A stretch of DNA of 64,000 bases from Cryptomeria japonica. Its lineage: Eukaryota; Streptophyta; Pinopsida; Cupressales; Cupressaceae. Position numbers and translations under genes: made by a program. The number at the start of each line of letters is the position of its first letter. The first letter of the stretch is position 1. The DNA lies in NCBI RefSeq assembly GCF_030272615.1, contig NC_081409.1:914003840-914067839 (forward strand), read 5' to 3'. Shown piece after piece: positions 1 to 10,912 of this stretch. The notes under the pieces are model-generated. The model ran no database searches. It was not told the origin of the DNA and worked only from the letters and a program-made list of their open reading frames with translations.

Positions 1-1012
1 TTACCGAGTTGCAACCGAGTTATGATAGAGTGCATTGGATGGATAAAATCATTATTTAATGAAGGACAATGATGAGCTGGAGATGTATAAATGATTGGTA
101 TGTTGTGCATGAAGTTTGTTAAAGGATCTATGGCAATGGAAGATCGACGGGAAGATCTACAACGCAGATTGAACCACAATAACCTTGTGCAAGTTCCAAG
201 AAAGTAATGCAAGTCCCAAGGCAAGGTAAAACATTTTCAAATCGAAGGATACATTGAACCTAGTCAAGATTGAAGATCTGATGGCTAAGATTGATCATGG
301 GGAATGTGATCAAGGAGATTAAGAGGTTAGCAATTGTTTATAAATAAGAAATTGTTGATGAACAATGTATGCGAGCAAGTGTAAGCATAGGGATGCTACA
401 TAGTGATTATCGAGCACAAAAGCTTGAAGACCTGTTTGAATAACAGAGTAAGGAGCCCAGCAGAGGGACAAGATAAGTCCTATGACAAGATTGTTTTGAG
501 CAAATAAGAATCTGCTTTAGCATTTTAGATGTAAAGTTTCAGATATAGTTTATTACTGTTATTTTGTAAGTGACAGAAAATATCTTAATTGAGTGGACTT
601 AACAGTCTTATTTGTAAACCCTCTAGCAAGGTAACATTCTAAATGAGTGTTTGAAACCTTTGACAAGGTCACTTCTGACAAAGTGAATATCCTAACAGAT
701 CTAAGGGAAATCCCTTAACCGGGTCACATCTAGCAATGTGTTTGTAATCTTTAACAAGATTTGCTTTTAACCGAGCATACTCTAGAAGAGTATATTTCTT
801 AGTGGGTCCAAAATCCCACAGTGGTTTTTCCCTATTTGGGTTTCCATGTTAAATCTGGTGTTATATGTGTTATGATGATTATGTGTTTATGAGTTTGCAT
901 GTTTAGCAGTTTTTGGTTATATTGCTAAAGTATAAGTTACCGAGGTTGAATCTGTTGATTTTATGGGATATTAAGTTTGTATGATTCACCCACCCTCTCA
1001 TCTTGTTAGCTA
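1..1012 (+). repeat. 5' LTR-like segment of element A (left end not visible)
   Basis: The segment ends in the pattern common to the other Copia-type LTRs here: a block around 820-855 like the 'cccac.gtggtttttccc' block of the LTRs at 28,688-29,842 and 47,430-48,946, then 'gattcac' and a 'ccctctca' tract just before a degenerate primer-binding site near 1013-1025 (TTGGCATCAG, compare TTGGTATCAG). Positions 620-793 form a chain of short hairpins described in the findings. The U3 start is not identifiable because the window begins inside it. Confidence 0.55.
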
Positions 1013-1048
1013 TTGGCATCAGTTCTTTACATTTAGTATCATAACTTA

Positions 1049-3160
1049 ACATTTGGCAGTGTTGAGACTATTGAAAATCAAATCCAATCAAAGAAAAGGG
1101 TAAAGAAGGTGGAAGCAATAGTTAGAAGAGGATCTAGACAAGATAAAGCTATCAAAGAAGATGTACTTAAACAAACTGGTATTATTGAAGATGAGTTCGA
1201 AGCACTACAGCCAGAAACTCACCTTTCACCAGTTGCAACCTCTTCGGAAAGTGATATGCTAGCTGCATTTAAAAGAGTTATGAGAAAAAGGGAACCTTCA
1301 CCAGTATCTACACCTTCTCCCAGAAGAACCAGACATAAACAATAGGCAGTAAGGCCCCCAGCTAGAAAAGTAACTCCAAAGAAGAAGTTAACACCCAAGA
1401 AGAAGACTCAACAAACCATTGCTCCAATTGACAAACTTCTAGATGAAATTATAGAGGATGGAAAGCTGAAAAACATCAATAAATTGTATGATTCATTATC
1501 AACTGATGACAAAGAAAAAGTTGAAAACAATGTAATTCTACACTTGGACATTTAAAAGAAATTTCTAATGCAAGTTGTAGATGAATTACCAACAGAACTA
1601 TTTAAAAGAGTTGAAGCTAGAAGGCAAGCTGTTGTAGAGCTTGATAAGAAAATAAAAGTTGAAAAACTACTTGTTGTTTATCCTGTCAACTCACCAAAAG
1701 AGATAGATGATCTGATCTCTGAGGCTAACCGGTCAGTATTTTCAACTGCACACTGGCATGTAGCACTTATGGTTGGTAGAGTGAATGAGGTAGCAAAGGA
1801 AACTGCTAATGCATGGGACATATTCCTTGTAGAGAAGGAAAAGCAGGAAGAATATAGAAACCCTAAACCCATCAAGGTATATCAGAAGGATAAGGGAAAA
1901 GGCAAGGTTGGTGGACCACCTAGCATAAAAATAATAGATAACTTATCCCCACCGCCTCTGGATACTCCACCAGTAGTTACCACTAACAATCAACCGGCTA
2001 GTGAGAGTATGGACATACCACAAGAGAACACAAATCCAAATTCTAAGGTGTTATATATAGTTGACATTGACACACAAAAAGTCAATATTGTGGTAGATAA
2101 GGATTCAATAGGGAAAACATATATGGCTAATGAGTCACCGGTAACAAATAGTACAAAAGGTAAACTGACAGATGACAACACTAAGCAACAGGCTCACACA
2201 GAGCAACAAGCTCCCTCTCAGCAACAGGTTCATACAGAGACAGTGCCACTGGCATCAACTGAGCAATCCAAACCTTTGCTTAAAGAAATGGAAACACAAA
2301 CTAATGTATTAGAGGTCACCACAAGCAAGGAAATTTCTCCCACTGGCAGAATACAGATTGTTGGTTCATCAAATGCAGAATTCAAATCAACTAATGTAAC
2401 AGAAGTTCTTTTGGATTCCATAAAGAAGATAACAGATTGTAGCTCACAAGCATACAAGGCAATAGATGATACCATTCCAATTTTGAAAATGATAGCACCT
2501 AAATGTAATGTAGATAATAAAGATTCTTTGAGTCAACTTGACACTTTGTCTAAGTATATTACTGACAACACTGTGATAGTTGAACAAATAAAAGAGGAAG
2601 CATTCAAGGAGAGACTAGAGAAGGAAAAACACAAATTATTTGAGGAGGAAATAAAGAAGTGTACAAGATAATTTGACACTCTTTTACTAGAACTATGTAG
2701 TACACTAAAGGAATTTAAAACTTTATATAGGGATACATGTAAAACTAAATTTTTGACAATAGATATAGACAAGAAAATCAACAAGGTACATGAGGAAATA
2801 AATCAACTAGTTGATAATTTCATTAATTCATCTGATTCATTATCAGTTTTTGAGCATAAAATAACAAGTTTTGAGGAAGAACTACTAAATTTGGAAAGAG
2901 AGAAGGAAAGAATAAAAGGAAAGGCTAAAGATCTAAAATGGAGACTTAGTCCAAAATTGGACTACCTCGCCTCCTTAAGAAAAGAAATATCTGATGCTTT
3001 GATTCAAGGATAGAAAACACCGACAGAGCAAATGAAACACCTCACCGATACAGTTCAGAGGACTGAGGCTGTAATAAAAGACAACAAAAAGTTCATTGAA
3101 AGCTCGAATCTGGTTTTGGCAGATCTATTTCAGATTGTAACCAACCGGTTACTAGGGTGA
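1049..3160 (+). pseudogene. Coiled-coil extra ORF of element A, broken by in-frame stops
   Basis: One reading frame of about 700 codons runs from about 1049 to the TGA at 3158-3160 with no frameshift that I can see. It is interrupted by TAG at 1343, TAA at 1553, TAA at 2669 and TAG at 3011. The product is very rich in Lys, Glu and Asn and poor in aromatics. It has a Pro/Gln/Thr-rich middle (about 1900-2260) and heptad-like coiled-coil stretches near its C-terminal end (2560-3010). No zinc knuckle, protease or polymerase motif is visible. I do not recognise a named family. Position between a primer-site remnant and a polypurine tract says it is element-encoded. The piece from 1568 to 2671 is the longest uninterrupted part (367 codons). 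Confidence 0.6.
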
Positions 3161-3205
3161 AACTGGAAACCATACTCAATTGACACTTTGACAACCTTTG
3201 TCATT

Positions 3206-3378
3206 GATGGCAAAGGGGGAGTAGTGGAATGAGAAAAATAATTAGTAAATGACTCATCAGCTTAGGGGGAGCACATACTCTTTTGGTACACAATTTTGGC
3301 AATTCTGGCAGATTCTTTTTAGATAACAATTTTTGGATTTTTCTCATGAGTGTTGCCATCAATGCCAAAGGGGGAGAT
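3206..3378 (+). promoter_or_regulatory. Three polypurine-tract-like sites before the 3' LTR of element A
   Basis: AAAGGGGGAG occurs at 3212, TTAGGGGGAG at 3262, and CAAAGGGGGAGAT ends at 3378, directly against the LTR start TGTTGG. The last is the expected plus-strand priming site. The first and last both follow a 'cattgatggc' or 'catcaatgcc' phrase, so they look duplicated. The Copia element at 21,597 has the same three-tract arrangement. Confidence 0.6.
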
Positions 3379-3576
3379 TGTTGGCAAATGCACACTCCAA
3401 TGAGATATTGTAGGTGATTGAAGGTTTTGTCATTGATGGCAACCTTGCAATCCTATGACACCGGCAAGACAATTTACTGGCACCAGTAAAGTCAGACTCT
3501 ACACCGACACATAGACCACCGGCACCGGCAATGGAAGGAAGCATACTGGCACAGAAGCCGACAAGAATTTTGTTTG
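3379..3576 (+). repeat. 3' LTR of element A, left part
   Basis: Starts TGTTGGCAAATG immediately after a polypurine tract and contains the phrase 'gttttgtcattgatggcaac', which parallels the Copia LTR at 26,396 (gttttgtcattgatgtcaac). It is cut at the TAATA target site (3577-3581) by Gypsy-1. The rest of this LTR lies at 19,694-20,303. Confidence 0.7.
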
Positions 3577-3581
3577 TAATA
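3577..3581. repeat. Target-site duplication TAATA, left copy of Gypsy-1
   Basis: TAATA immediately precedes the LTR start TGTAGTCAC. The same five bases follow the end of the 3' LTR at 19,689-19,693. Confidence 0.9.
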
Positions 3582-5399
3582 TGTAGTCACATAAATCTGT
3601 CCACTTAATTAAATGAATACTTAGTATTTATTTGATTATTTAACCATCAATTAATAATTAATTAAATTAATATTTAATTAATTCATCTTAACCCTATTCT
3701 CCTATTAATTAAATAAATTATTCAATTTATTTGATTTAATTCACTTAACCAAATTCAGACCATTAATTAAATAAATAAATCATATTTATTTAATTAAAAT
3801 ATTCTCTCACATTTAAATAAATTAATATTTATTTAAATCCCCCAAAATCCCACCTCTCACATTTAAATAAATAAATCATTTATTTAAATCACCTTTATCC
3901 TCCACCCACTTGCATTTTCCTACAAATACAAGTTGCACAATTATTTTAAATAAATAATTTATTTAAATCACCTTTATCCTCCACCCACTTGTATTTTCCT
4001 ACAAAAGCAAGTTGCACAACTATTTTAAATAAATTATTTATTTAAAATCCTATTTATCCTCACCCACTTGAAACCTTTAATGGTTTCCCTTAAAGTATTC
4101 AAACTTGATGGCTTTAAAGTCTTCAAACTTGATGGCTTCCTTCTATAGTCTTCTTAAAGACTTTAATGGTTTTCCTTAAAGTCTTCAAGCCTTTAATGGT
4201 TTCCCTCAAAGTCTTCAAGCATTTTAAATGCTTTATCTTCTTTTTCTCATTTAAATAAATTAATATTTATTTAAATATTTATCCAAATTCAACTTACACC
4301 ATTTAATTGAAATAAATGATTTTATTTTAATTGAAAATACCAAAATTTCTCCCACTTGCATTTTCCTACAAAATCCACTTGTATGCCTAAACCCCTTCTA
4401 GATTCTTCTAAACCCTTCCTAATTAGCCTAATCCATCCCCTAAATATTGTCACATTCCTAAGCAAATTGGAGTCACTTCTCAAAGACTCCAAAGTCTTTG
4501 AAAAGCAATTAATGCTTTGTGTGTTCAACAAATTAACCCTCAAAGTCTTGGATAACCTTTGAAATCTTTCAACCTTCAACCACTTAATCCCCAAAGTCTC
4601 TAATAACCATTAATGGTTAATTCAACCCTCCCACATGGTTAAAACATTTGTTTTGACTCAACCTCTACCCAACCCAAAGGTCTCATCAGGCCATTAATGC
4701 TTTGACCATGATTATCTCTTAAACATTTGCACAAAGGTTTATCCTTGGATTAACTCTTAATCCAATGGGTAATCTTAATTTAGACTTGACCCTTACCTTC
4801 TAGATAACCATGAGGTCTTCTCAGGCCTTTAATGCCTCCAACCTCTTCTCTCAACCCAATCCTATGTTGACACTTGTCACCATTTTATTGGTGCCAATTG
4901 TGCACATGGATCCCCAACTTTCAAACTTGGCCCTTGATTAAACCATTCAATCTTAACCCTTCATTTCCCCATTTCTTCTATAAATAGAACCCTTCTCCTC
5001 AAGCAAAAGGGGAAGCATTTTAGAGTATTGTTGTTATACTGGCATTAGCATAGAGCTTTTTCATAGCATCACTATCTACTCTTGCATAGTATTTGCTTAT
5101 CATATTCAACCATCTTGAATCTCCATATGGCATCCATGGCTAGTGCTAAAAGCTGAGAGCTACACTCATTTGGGACTTGGAGAGGAGAGAAACAAGGGAG
5201 AAGCATCAAAAGGCATCATGGAAGCATCTTAGGGAGGCTCTTCTCCTTTCTTTTATTTTGTTAAACTTCTTTCATGCTTTTTGAAATCTCTCTTGATATG
5301 TTTGGAATGGTTTTTAGTTCTTTGTTTTGTTTTTATGGTTGAAACTAACTTATTAACATTGAACTTTGTTGTTGCCTTGTCCCCATTTCCATGACATCA
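3582..5399 (+). repeat. Gypsy-1 5' LTR
   Basis: Runs from TGTAGTCAC to TGACATCA. The first 500 bases are extremely AT-rich, built from AAATAAAT/ATTTATTT palindromes and about three tandem copies of an approximately 85-bp unit (3862-4075, each with 'ttatcctc' and 'cacccacttg'). Positions 4090-4230 repeat 'aaagtcttcaaacttgatgg'-type units. Further on are perfect hairpins at 4481-4500, 4604-4619 and 4745-4765. A TATA-like 'ttctataaatag' at 4976-4987 is the likely promoter, with transcription starting shortly downstream. Short ORFs inside it recur in the 3' LTR and are not genes. Confidence 0.93.
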
Positions 5400-5401
5400 T
5401 T

Positions 5402-5419
5402 TGGTGAACCCGACGTGAA
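5402..5419 (+). promoter_or_regulatory. Gypsy-1 primer-binding site
   Basis: TGGTGAACCCGACGTGAA begins three bases after the LTR end and starts with the TGG expected opposite a tRNA CCA end. I could not name the tRNA. The identical 18 bases serve Gypsy-2 at 40,300-40,317. Confidence 0.8.
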
Positions 5420-8110
5420 TCCAAACACCAAAAAGATCAACTTTTTTTTTTTATAACCAATAACATGTTTGAATGTTGAAAATGTCACACAGGTTGCGCT
5501 TTTGACACTGTTTTGGTGCGTTTGACATTATTTTGGCGCTATTCACTCTGTTTCAGTGCTTTTCCCTTCTCTGTCTTTCCCTTTCTTTTAGTGCGTTTGT
5601 GTTAAATAGTGCCTCTGTTCAAACGCAGACTAGCGCTATTGTAACAAAACGTTGTACAAATCACCTTGTAACCAAAAAAAAAAAAAAAAAGGCTTGTAGA
5701 AGCCCACCAAATAGGCGGATTTTACTAACTATTTTTCTCTTTTGTGCAGATTTAAATTAGATTAAAAAGTAGATTAATATTTTTTTACTAACTTGTTTTT
5801 TGAAGTTGGTTTTAAAAATGAATTCACTTTTTATTTTGGTTTAAAATTAACTTCACATTTCAACTTTGGGCTTTTAAAAAAAGAATCACATATTTGTTTG
5901 GGGCTCTTAAAAAGAATTTCATTGTTCCAAGGTAAAAAGAACCACAAACTTATACAAAAACAACTTTTTTTTTTTTTTTGCAAGTTAGGAAACAAACTTC
6001 GTTTTGGTGCTTAAAATCAACAAGGCAAATTTTATTTCTTGCATCAAGATAAAACTCACAATCCACACTTCCATTTTTGGTGCAAATAAAATTCACAATC
6101 AACTTGTCTCATTTTCAAAGCAATTTTACTTCATGCAAACGTGTTTTTCATTAAGTTGACCAGGATTTTCAAATTCTAGTTTACTCAAACAATTGCCTTT
6201 GAAAATTAAAAAGAACACCATGATTGTTGGAGCAACATCTCCAAATAGTTAGATCACATTGCAATGATAGATTAAAAAGAACAAGTGTTTTTCGTGCTTG
6301 GCACACTTGTGCAAAGAGTTGGTTGAGTGGTCCTAGTTCTAACACACACTATCCTCTCCCTTGGCTTTCGTGGTCCTAGGTGCAAGAGAAAAGTGTTAGT
6401 AACACTCAAAATTTTATCTTTTTAAGAGAGGGCTGCCAAGAGACACATCACTCTTGGGAACGACCTTGAGCGGTAAATCCTTCGAGCTGCTATAGAAATC
6501 AGGTGTGAGCGAAAGCTGTAGCCTTGGGTATAGCTGTTCCTACAGTGTAACTGGCCGAAAGGACAAATGGGCCCAGCCACCAGTTACAAGGCTCTTAAGT
6601 GAGTCACTGCAGAATGAACTTATGTCCAAAAACATCGAACATGACTAAACACCTTTAAAGTAGTAGCCCACCCATTCTATTGATTGAGGATATTTGAGAT
6701 ATAATTTAGTGCAAGAGCATAGATGGTTTTGCTCCCAAGATACTCACCATACATATTTCCTTGAGTAGAAACATAGCTTTTTGAAAATTCACTTGTGGCT
6801 TGATAAAAGTGGTGACTCCCCCATCATAGGGATCATCTATTTGTTATGCTCGTGCAAGACTTAGTATATCACATCCTTACCTGCCACGGCGGGATTCATA
6901 AGGTATGTAGTACCAAAGTCGAAGAAATATCAAGATGTGGGCTAAATTTATCACAACTGGCCATTTGACCTTAGGGATAAAAAGTGTTTGAAGTGTGTTC
7001 GTTTTAAAGACCAAGTGCAAATTGAGCCGACTTCAGGCTTTGGAAATACACCTTAAAATACATCTAAAGGAAGGGTCAAAAACAAGTCCAAGGATTGGGT
7101 TGATCTAGACCCATACTCATTTGTGCCTTTGAGGCAACATTCTTGTGTTTGTGTGCTTGCTTTGTTTCCTTGTCAAAGAAAAATCAGAAAATCAATCCCA
7201 AAAACACAGTATTCATCCAACATTTCTCAAAAACAAACAAAAATACCAAAAACAAAGTACAAACAACAAAGAGACAAAATTTATGACCATTCTTCACATC
7301 TTGCGAAAGAAGAAGTGTCATCAGAATATTACCTTGAAAAGAAGACCATTAAGCTCAAAGGCTTTGATCAAAAGGAGGAAATTCTTCTATCTCAATAGAC
7401 AAATCTTTGTCTCACATAGAGTCTTTCTACATCGCATGCGTCTCTATCTTCAAGGTAAAACAAACAAGTTTGATTCCGAATCATTGAACCGCAGAGCTTT
7501 TATGCAATATAGAGCTCTGAGTTATCACAAAAAATCAAGGAGGAAAGATTAATCCCAACTTCTTCCCAAACATCTATATCACCTACAACACAGCTCGAGA
7601 AATGCCACCAACGTCTGAAAGGGAAGAAGTAGAGTTTGTTCCATTTGTAACACAAAGTTTTATTGAAGTTGAAAACAAAACATCCATCATCTCATTCATA
7701 CATCATTTTTCCATCATCAATTCATCCCAAAACTCTCAAAACATTAAGAGGTTCTTGTCCCAAGTTCTCTTTTAGATATTGCTTGAAATCAAACACATCA
7801 CATCACTTTTAGATTGTTTCTACATCTAGGATAAGCTCATCCTAAGAGACACATCTACGCAGGTTAAAACTAGTTCATGAGTGAATCCTCTCATTGCTAG
7901 GTAGTCAAAATCTGTAACACATCTCAGATTTCTCTACACCTTATCACATCCAAACTCCTCAAAACAAACAAGCAATTCAAAGAAGGAATTTCGGTTACAT
8001 CTACCTTAAAGTGCTAGAGATCCCCATACAATACAAATCACCAATCATCAATCTTTCATCAATAACTCATCATCATCTTCAATCAACTTCAACACAAACT
8101 TACAAACAAA
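5420..8110 (+). other. Gypsy-1 untranslated leader (about 2.7 kb)
   Basis: No convincing ORF. It contains an A-run of about 18 bases near 5672, T-runs near 5797 and 5966, and A-rich sequence just before the gag start. The short ORFs at 5533-6014 and 7123-7552 have low-complexity or Lys-rich composition and match no retroelement domain, so I treat them as chance. Long leaders are usual in Tat-type elements. Confidence 0.7.
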
Positions 8111-10813
8111 ATGGCTCAAACCCGATCGCGATCAAGGCAACGAGAAATAGAAATTGAGGAAGAAGAAGACAACCTCAATGAATTTCAAGAAGCACTTGGA
8201 GGAACTGTAACTAATGAAAACCCAAGTACTCACACTCCTTCAACAATCGAAAGGGCTCAGCATAACCCTCACTTCAACAGATTATTTGATGAAATATTAA
8301 GGAGCAATGCGGATGCTCACTTCTTAAAACTCGCTCAAGAAGGAGCCAAACTCCCCTTGGACTTTGATCTTGCCCAATTAAGACAAGCATCAGAAAGACA
8401 AAGTTGCCATGAGGAGGAAAGGGGTAGAAATCACATCAGATATAACATTCCTCGAGGTAACCCACCACCTCCTCCTCCAAATGAAATAGAGATGTTGTGG
8501 CAACAAGTCGAGAATCTCGCCCAACAACTTCATAGTGGTGTTAAGACCAATCAATTCTCACTTAACGACATCTGTCCCTATCCTTTTGATAGGAATCTTT
8601 ATATGCCACCCTTTCCACGAGGGTTCGAAACACCCAAATTTGAAAAATATAGAGGAAAGGGGGATCCCCGTGATCATGTCCGAGAATTTCATTCCGCTTG
8701 TCTTGAAGTGGCTTATGAGGACACATACCTAATGCACCTTTTTCCCCAAAGCTTGGGAGGAACCACCACATCATGGTTTTCCCGACTACCAGGTGGCATT
8801 AGAACATTTGAGGAACTCATCCAAAAGTTCCTATCTCATTACTCTCATAACATTGAACGCGACATCACCATGGCTGATCTATGCAACACCAAACAAAAAC
8901 CAGGTGAATTATTCTCAGTATTCCTGCAACGATGGCGCCAAATGTCTAGCAGACGTTCTCTTCAGTTACCTGAACAAGAACTAGTGGAAATTTTCATTTC
9001 CAACTTAAACGAAGAAATGGAATTTCACTTGGATGTCAAAGACACAGACTCCTTTAACGATATGATCACCAAGGGTATAAAATGTGAAAGGGCACTCATC
9101 AAGAAAGGACTCATCAAAATCTTTAATGAACCAAAAGATGGTCCTCGCCCGCGCTTCAATAGTGATAAACCAAACTTCTGGAACACGAATAAAAATATCG
9201 TCAACGATGGGGTTGTGGATGCTCGAACTATCCAAAATGAACAACCTGTGGTTCGGTTTGCAGGACAAAATCCTCCACCTCAGAATAACACAAATGTTCC
9301 TCCTAATCAAGGTCGCATCACATCTCATGATGAACCAAGACCTCGTCCACAAAAACAAAAATGCACATACACTCCCTTAGGGGAACCCATTGAAACAGTG
9401 TTGCGACAACTCCTTTCTCAGAATTTGGTCACTCTACCTAAACTATCCAACTATGAGCCTCAGGTCAAACCAGCATGGTGGAGAGATACTGAACACTGTG
9501 AGTTCCATCAAGGACGAGGACACAAGACAAGTAATTGTCACCGATTGAAGGATCTCATTCAGGATCTTATTGATCGAGGAGAAATTGAAATTGAAGGACA
9601 TGACCCAAAAACGACCAATAATGATCATCTCATGTTCAAGGATCCACTTCCATCACAAGATCAAAGGGGTCCTTCCACTTCCCAGCGAGGCACTGATACC
9701 ACTGATTATACGCAGGCTGCATATAACTACACTGTAAATCACCTGTATGATGCCAGTGAACAAATTGCAACTATAACCTTCAAAAATCCCACCTCAAATT
9801 GCAATGTTGTTACACGTCGTGGCAAGGTCACCATCAAGGCAGCTCCACAGGGCACCACCTCCGTCCCAAAGCAATATAATCTTGTGGAACAATTAGATAA
9901 AACGCCTGCGCTCATATCCATTTTAGAACTATTGCGCCTATCGCCATCTCATAAAACAATCTTGGATCAAGCACTCCAAGAGGCGTCAGTCCCTGCAAAC
10001 CTGAACACAGACCAATTTCAAGCCATGGTTGGAAATCTAAAGTCATCACCTTGTCTCACTTTTTCTGAAAGTGACAACTCTTCCTTCCAACAACCTCATA
10101 ACGCTTCACTACACATTGAAGGCTTTATCAACCAACACAGGATCAAGCGAGTCTTGATAGATAATGGAGCAGGCCTAAACATTTGTACACTACAGTTGGT
10201 CACAGCATTGGGATATGCAATAGAATCAGTGGATCCTCGCAAGAAGATCACCATCAAGGCCTATGATGATGCAGAGCATTCATCCAAAGGAGCGGTGGTG
10301 CTACCAATCCGAGTGGGCCCTGTGGTAAAACACATAATTTGTCAGGTTCTAGACCTTCCTCTGCCATATAATCTATTATTAGGAAGACCTTGGATACATG
10401 CCATGCAAGCCGTTCCATCTACCTACCATCAATGTATCAAGTTCCCACATAATGGTGCAGAGATCACAATCCTGGGTGATGCAAATCCCTTTGCATTTTG
10501 CCATAATATCAGCCATCAACCAGAAATTACTGTTCCTAATAATAGGGAAGCCATTTCCTCTACATCATATGTAAGTCCCACCTCTCTTGCCAGTTTGAAC
10601 ACCCCTATACCCAAGCAAGAAAAGCTTAAAATGAAAGTCGCAGAGGAAGGTCCCGGGGAATATAACTTAAGTCAACTCTTTTGTGTGGGACAAATGCCCA
10701 CTTCTCCTAAAACACATGGTAAACCACAGCAGTTACTCCAGCAACGACTAATCATGCCAGCATGTGCTTGGACGCCTTTCGTCCTTGGAAGGAGTCAAGA
10801 GGAAGAAACATAA
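8111..10813 (+). CDS. gag-pro: Gypsy-1 gag-protease polyprotein
   Basis: This 900-residue ORF starts at the first ATG after the leader. The N-terminal quarter is acidic and low-complexity (ORF residues 1-160, with a Pro run near 120). The capsid-like retrotransposon gag region spans about 165-340 (motifs FEKYRGKGDP, TSWFSRLPGG). A zinc knuckle of the Tat-type CX2HX4HX4C form is at C463, H466, H471 and C476. An aspartic protease follows, with active-site D684-N685-G686 in the context VLIDNGAG and the downstream LLLGRPWI motif near 760. The ORF ends at TAA 10,811-10,813. The same frame stays open for another 4.6 kb, so gag-pro and pol are separated by a single stop. Gag packages the RNA; protease matures the polyprotein. 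Confidence 0.92.
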   Translation: MAQTRSRSRQREIEIEEEEDNLNEFQEALGGTVTNENPSTHTPSTIERAQHNPHFNRLFDEILRSNADAHFLKLAQEGAKLPLDFDLAQLRQASERQSCHEEERGRNHIRYNIPRGNPPPPPPNEIEMLWQQVENLAQQLHSGVKTNQFSLNDICPYPFDRNLYMPPFPRGFETPKFEKYRGKGDPRDHVREFHSACLEVAYEDTYLMHLFPQSLGGTTTSWFSRLPGGIRTFEELIQKFLSHYSHNIERDITMADLCNTKQKPGELFSVFLQRWRQMSSRRSLQLPEQELVEIFISNLNEEMEFHLDVKDTDSFNDMITKGIKCERALIKKGLIKIFNEPKDGPRPRFNSDKPNFWNTNKNIVNDGVVDARTIQNEQPVVRFAGQNPPPQNNTNVPPNQGRITSHDEPRPRPQKQKCTYTPLGEPIETVLRQLLSQNLVTLPKLSNYEPQVKPAWWRDTEHCEFHQGRGHKTSNCHRLKDLIQDLIDRGEIEIEGHDPKTTNNDHLMFKDPLPSQDQRGPSTSQRGTDTTDYTQAAYNYTVNHLYDASEQIATITFKNPTSNCNVVTRRGKVTIKAAPQGTTSVPKQYNLVEQLDKTPALISILELLRLSPSHKTILDQALQEASVPANLNTDQFQAMVGNLKSSPCLTFSESDNSSFQQPHNASLHIEGFINQHRIKRVLIDNGAGLNICTLQLVTALGYAIESVDPRKKITIKAYDDAEHSSKGAVVLPIRVGPVVKHIICQVLDLPLPYNLLLGRPWIHAMQAVPSTYHQCIKFPHNGAEITILGDANPFAFCHNISHQPEITVPNNREAISSTSYVSPTSLASLNTPIPKQEKLKMKVAEEGPGEYNLSQLFCVGQMPTSPKTHGKPQQLLQQRLIMPACAWTPFVLGRSQEEET

Positions 10814-10912
10814 GATGAGGACCTAGCGGACTGGATCTATAAAGATCCCATCACCACTGACATACCGCGAGTTACACTTCCTACAGAACAGTATGGCAAA
10901 GGCCTCCTCATT

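Noticed and set aside
4322-4594. Minus-strand ORF in the Gypsy-1 LTR, repeated at 18,611-18,892
   Set aside because: Its repetition is due only to LTR duplication. It lies in a hairpin-rich U3 and has no recognisable motif.
5672-5690. A-run as the tail of a processed retrocopy
   Set aside because: No target duplication and no mRNA-like sequence upstream. It lies inside the Gypsy-1 leader.
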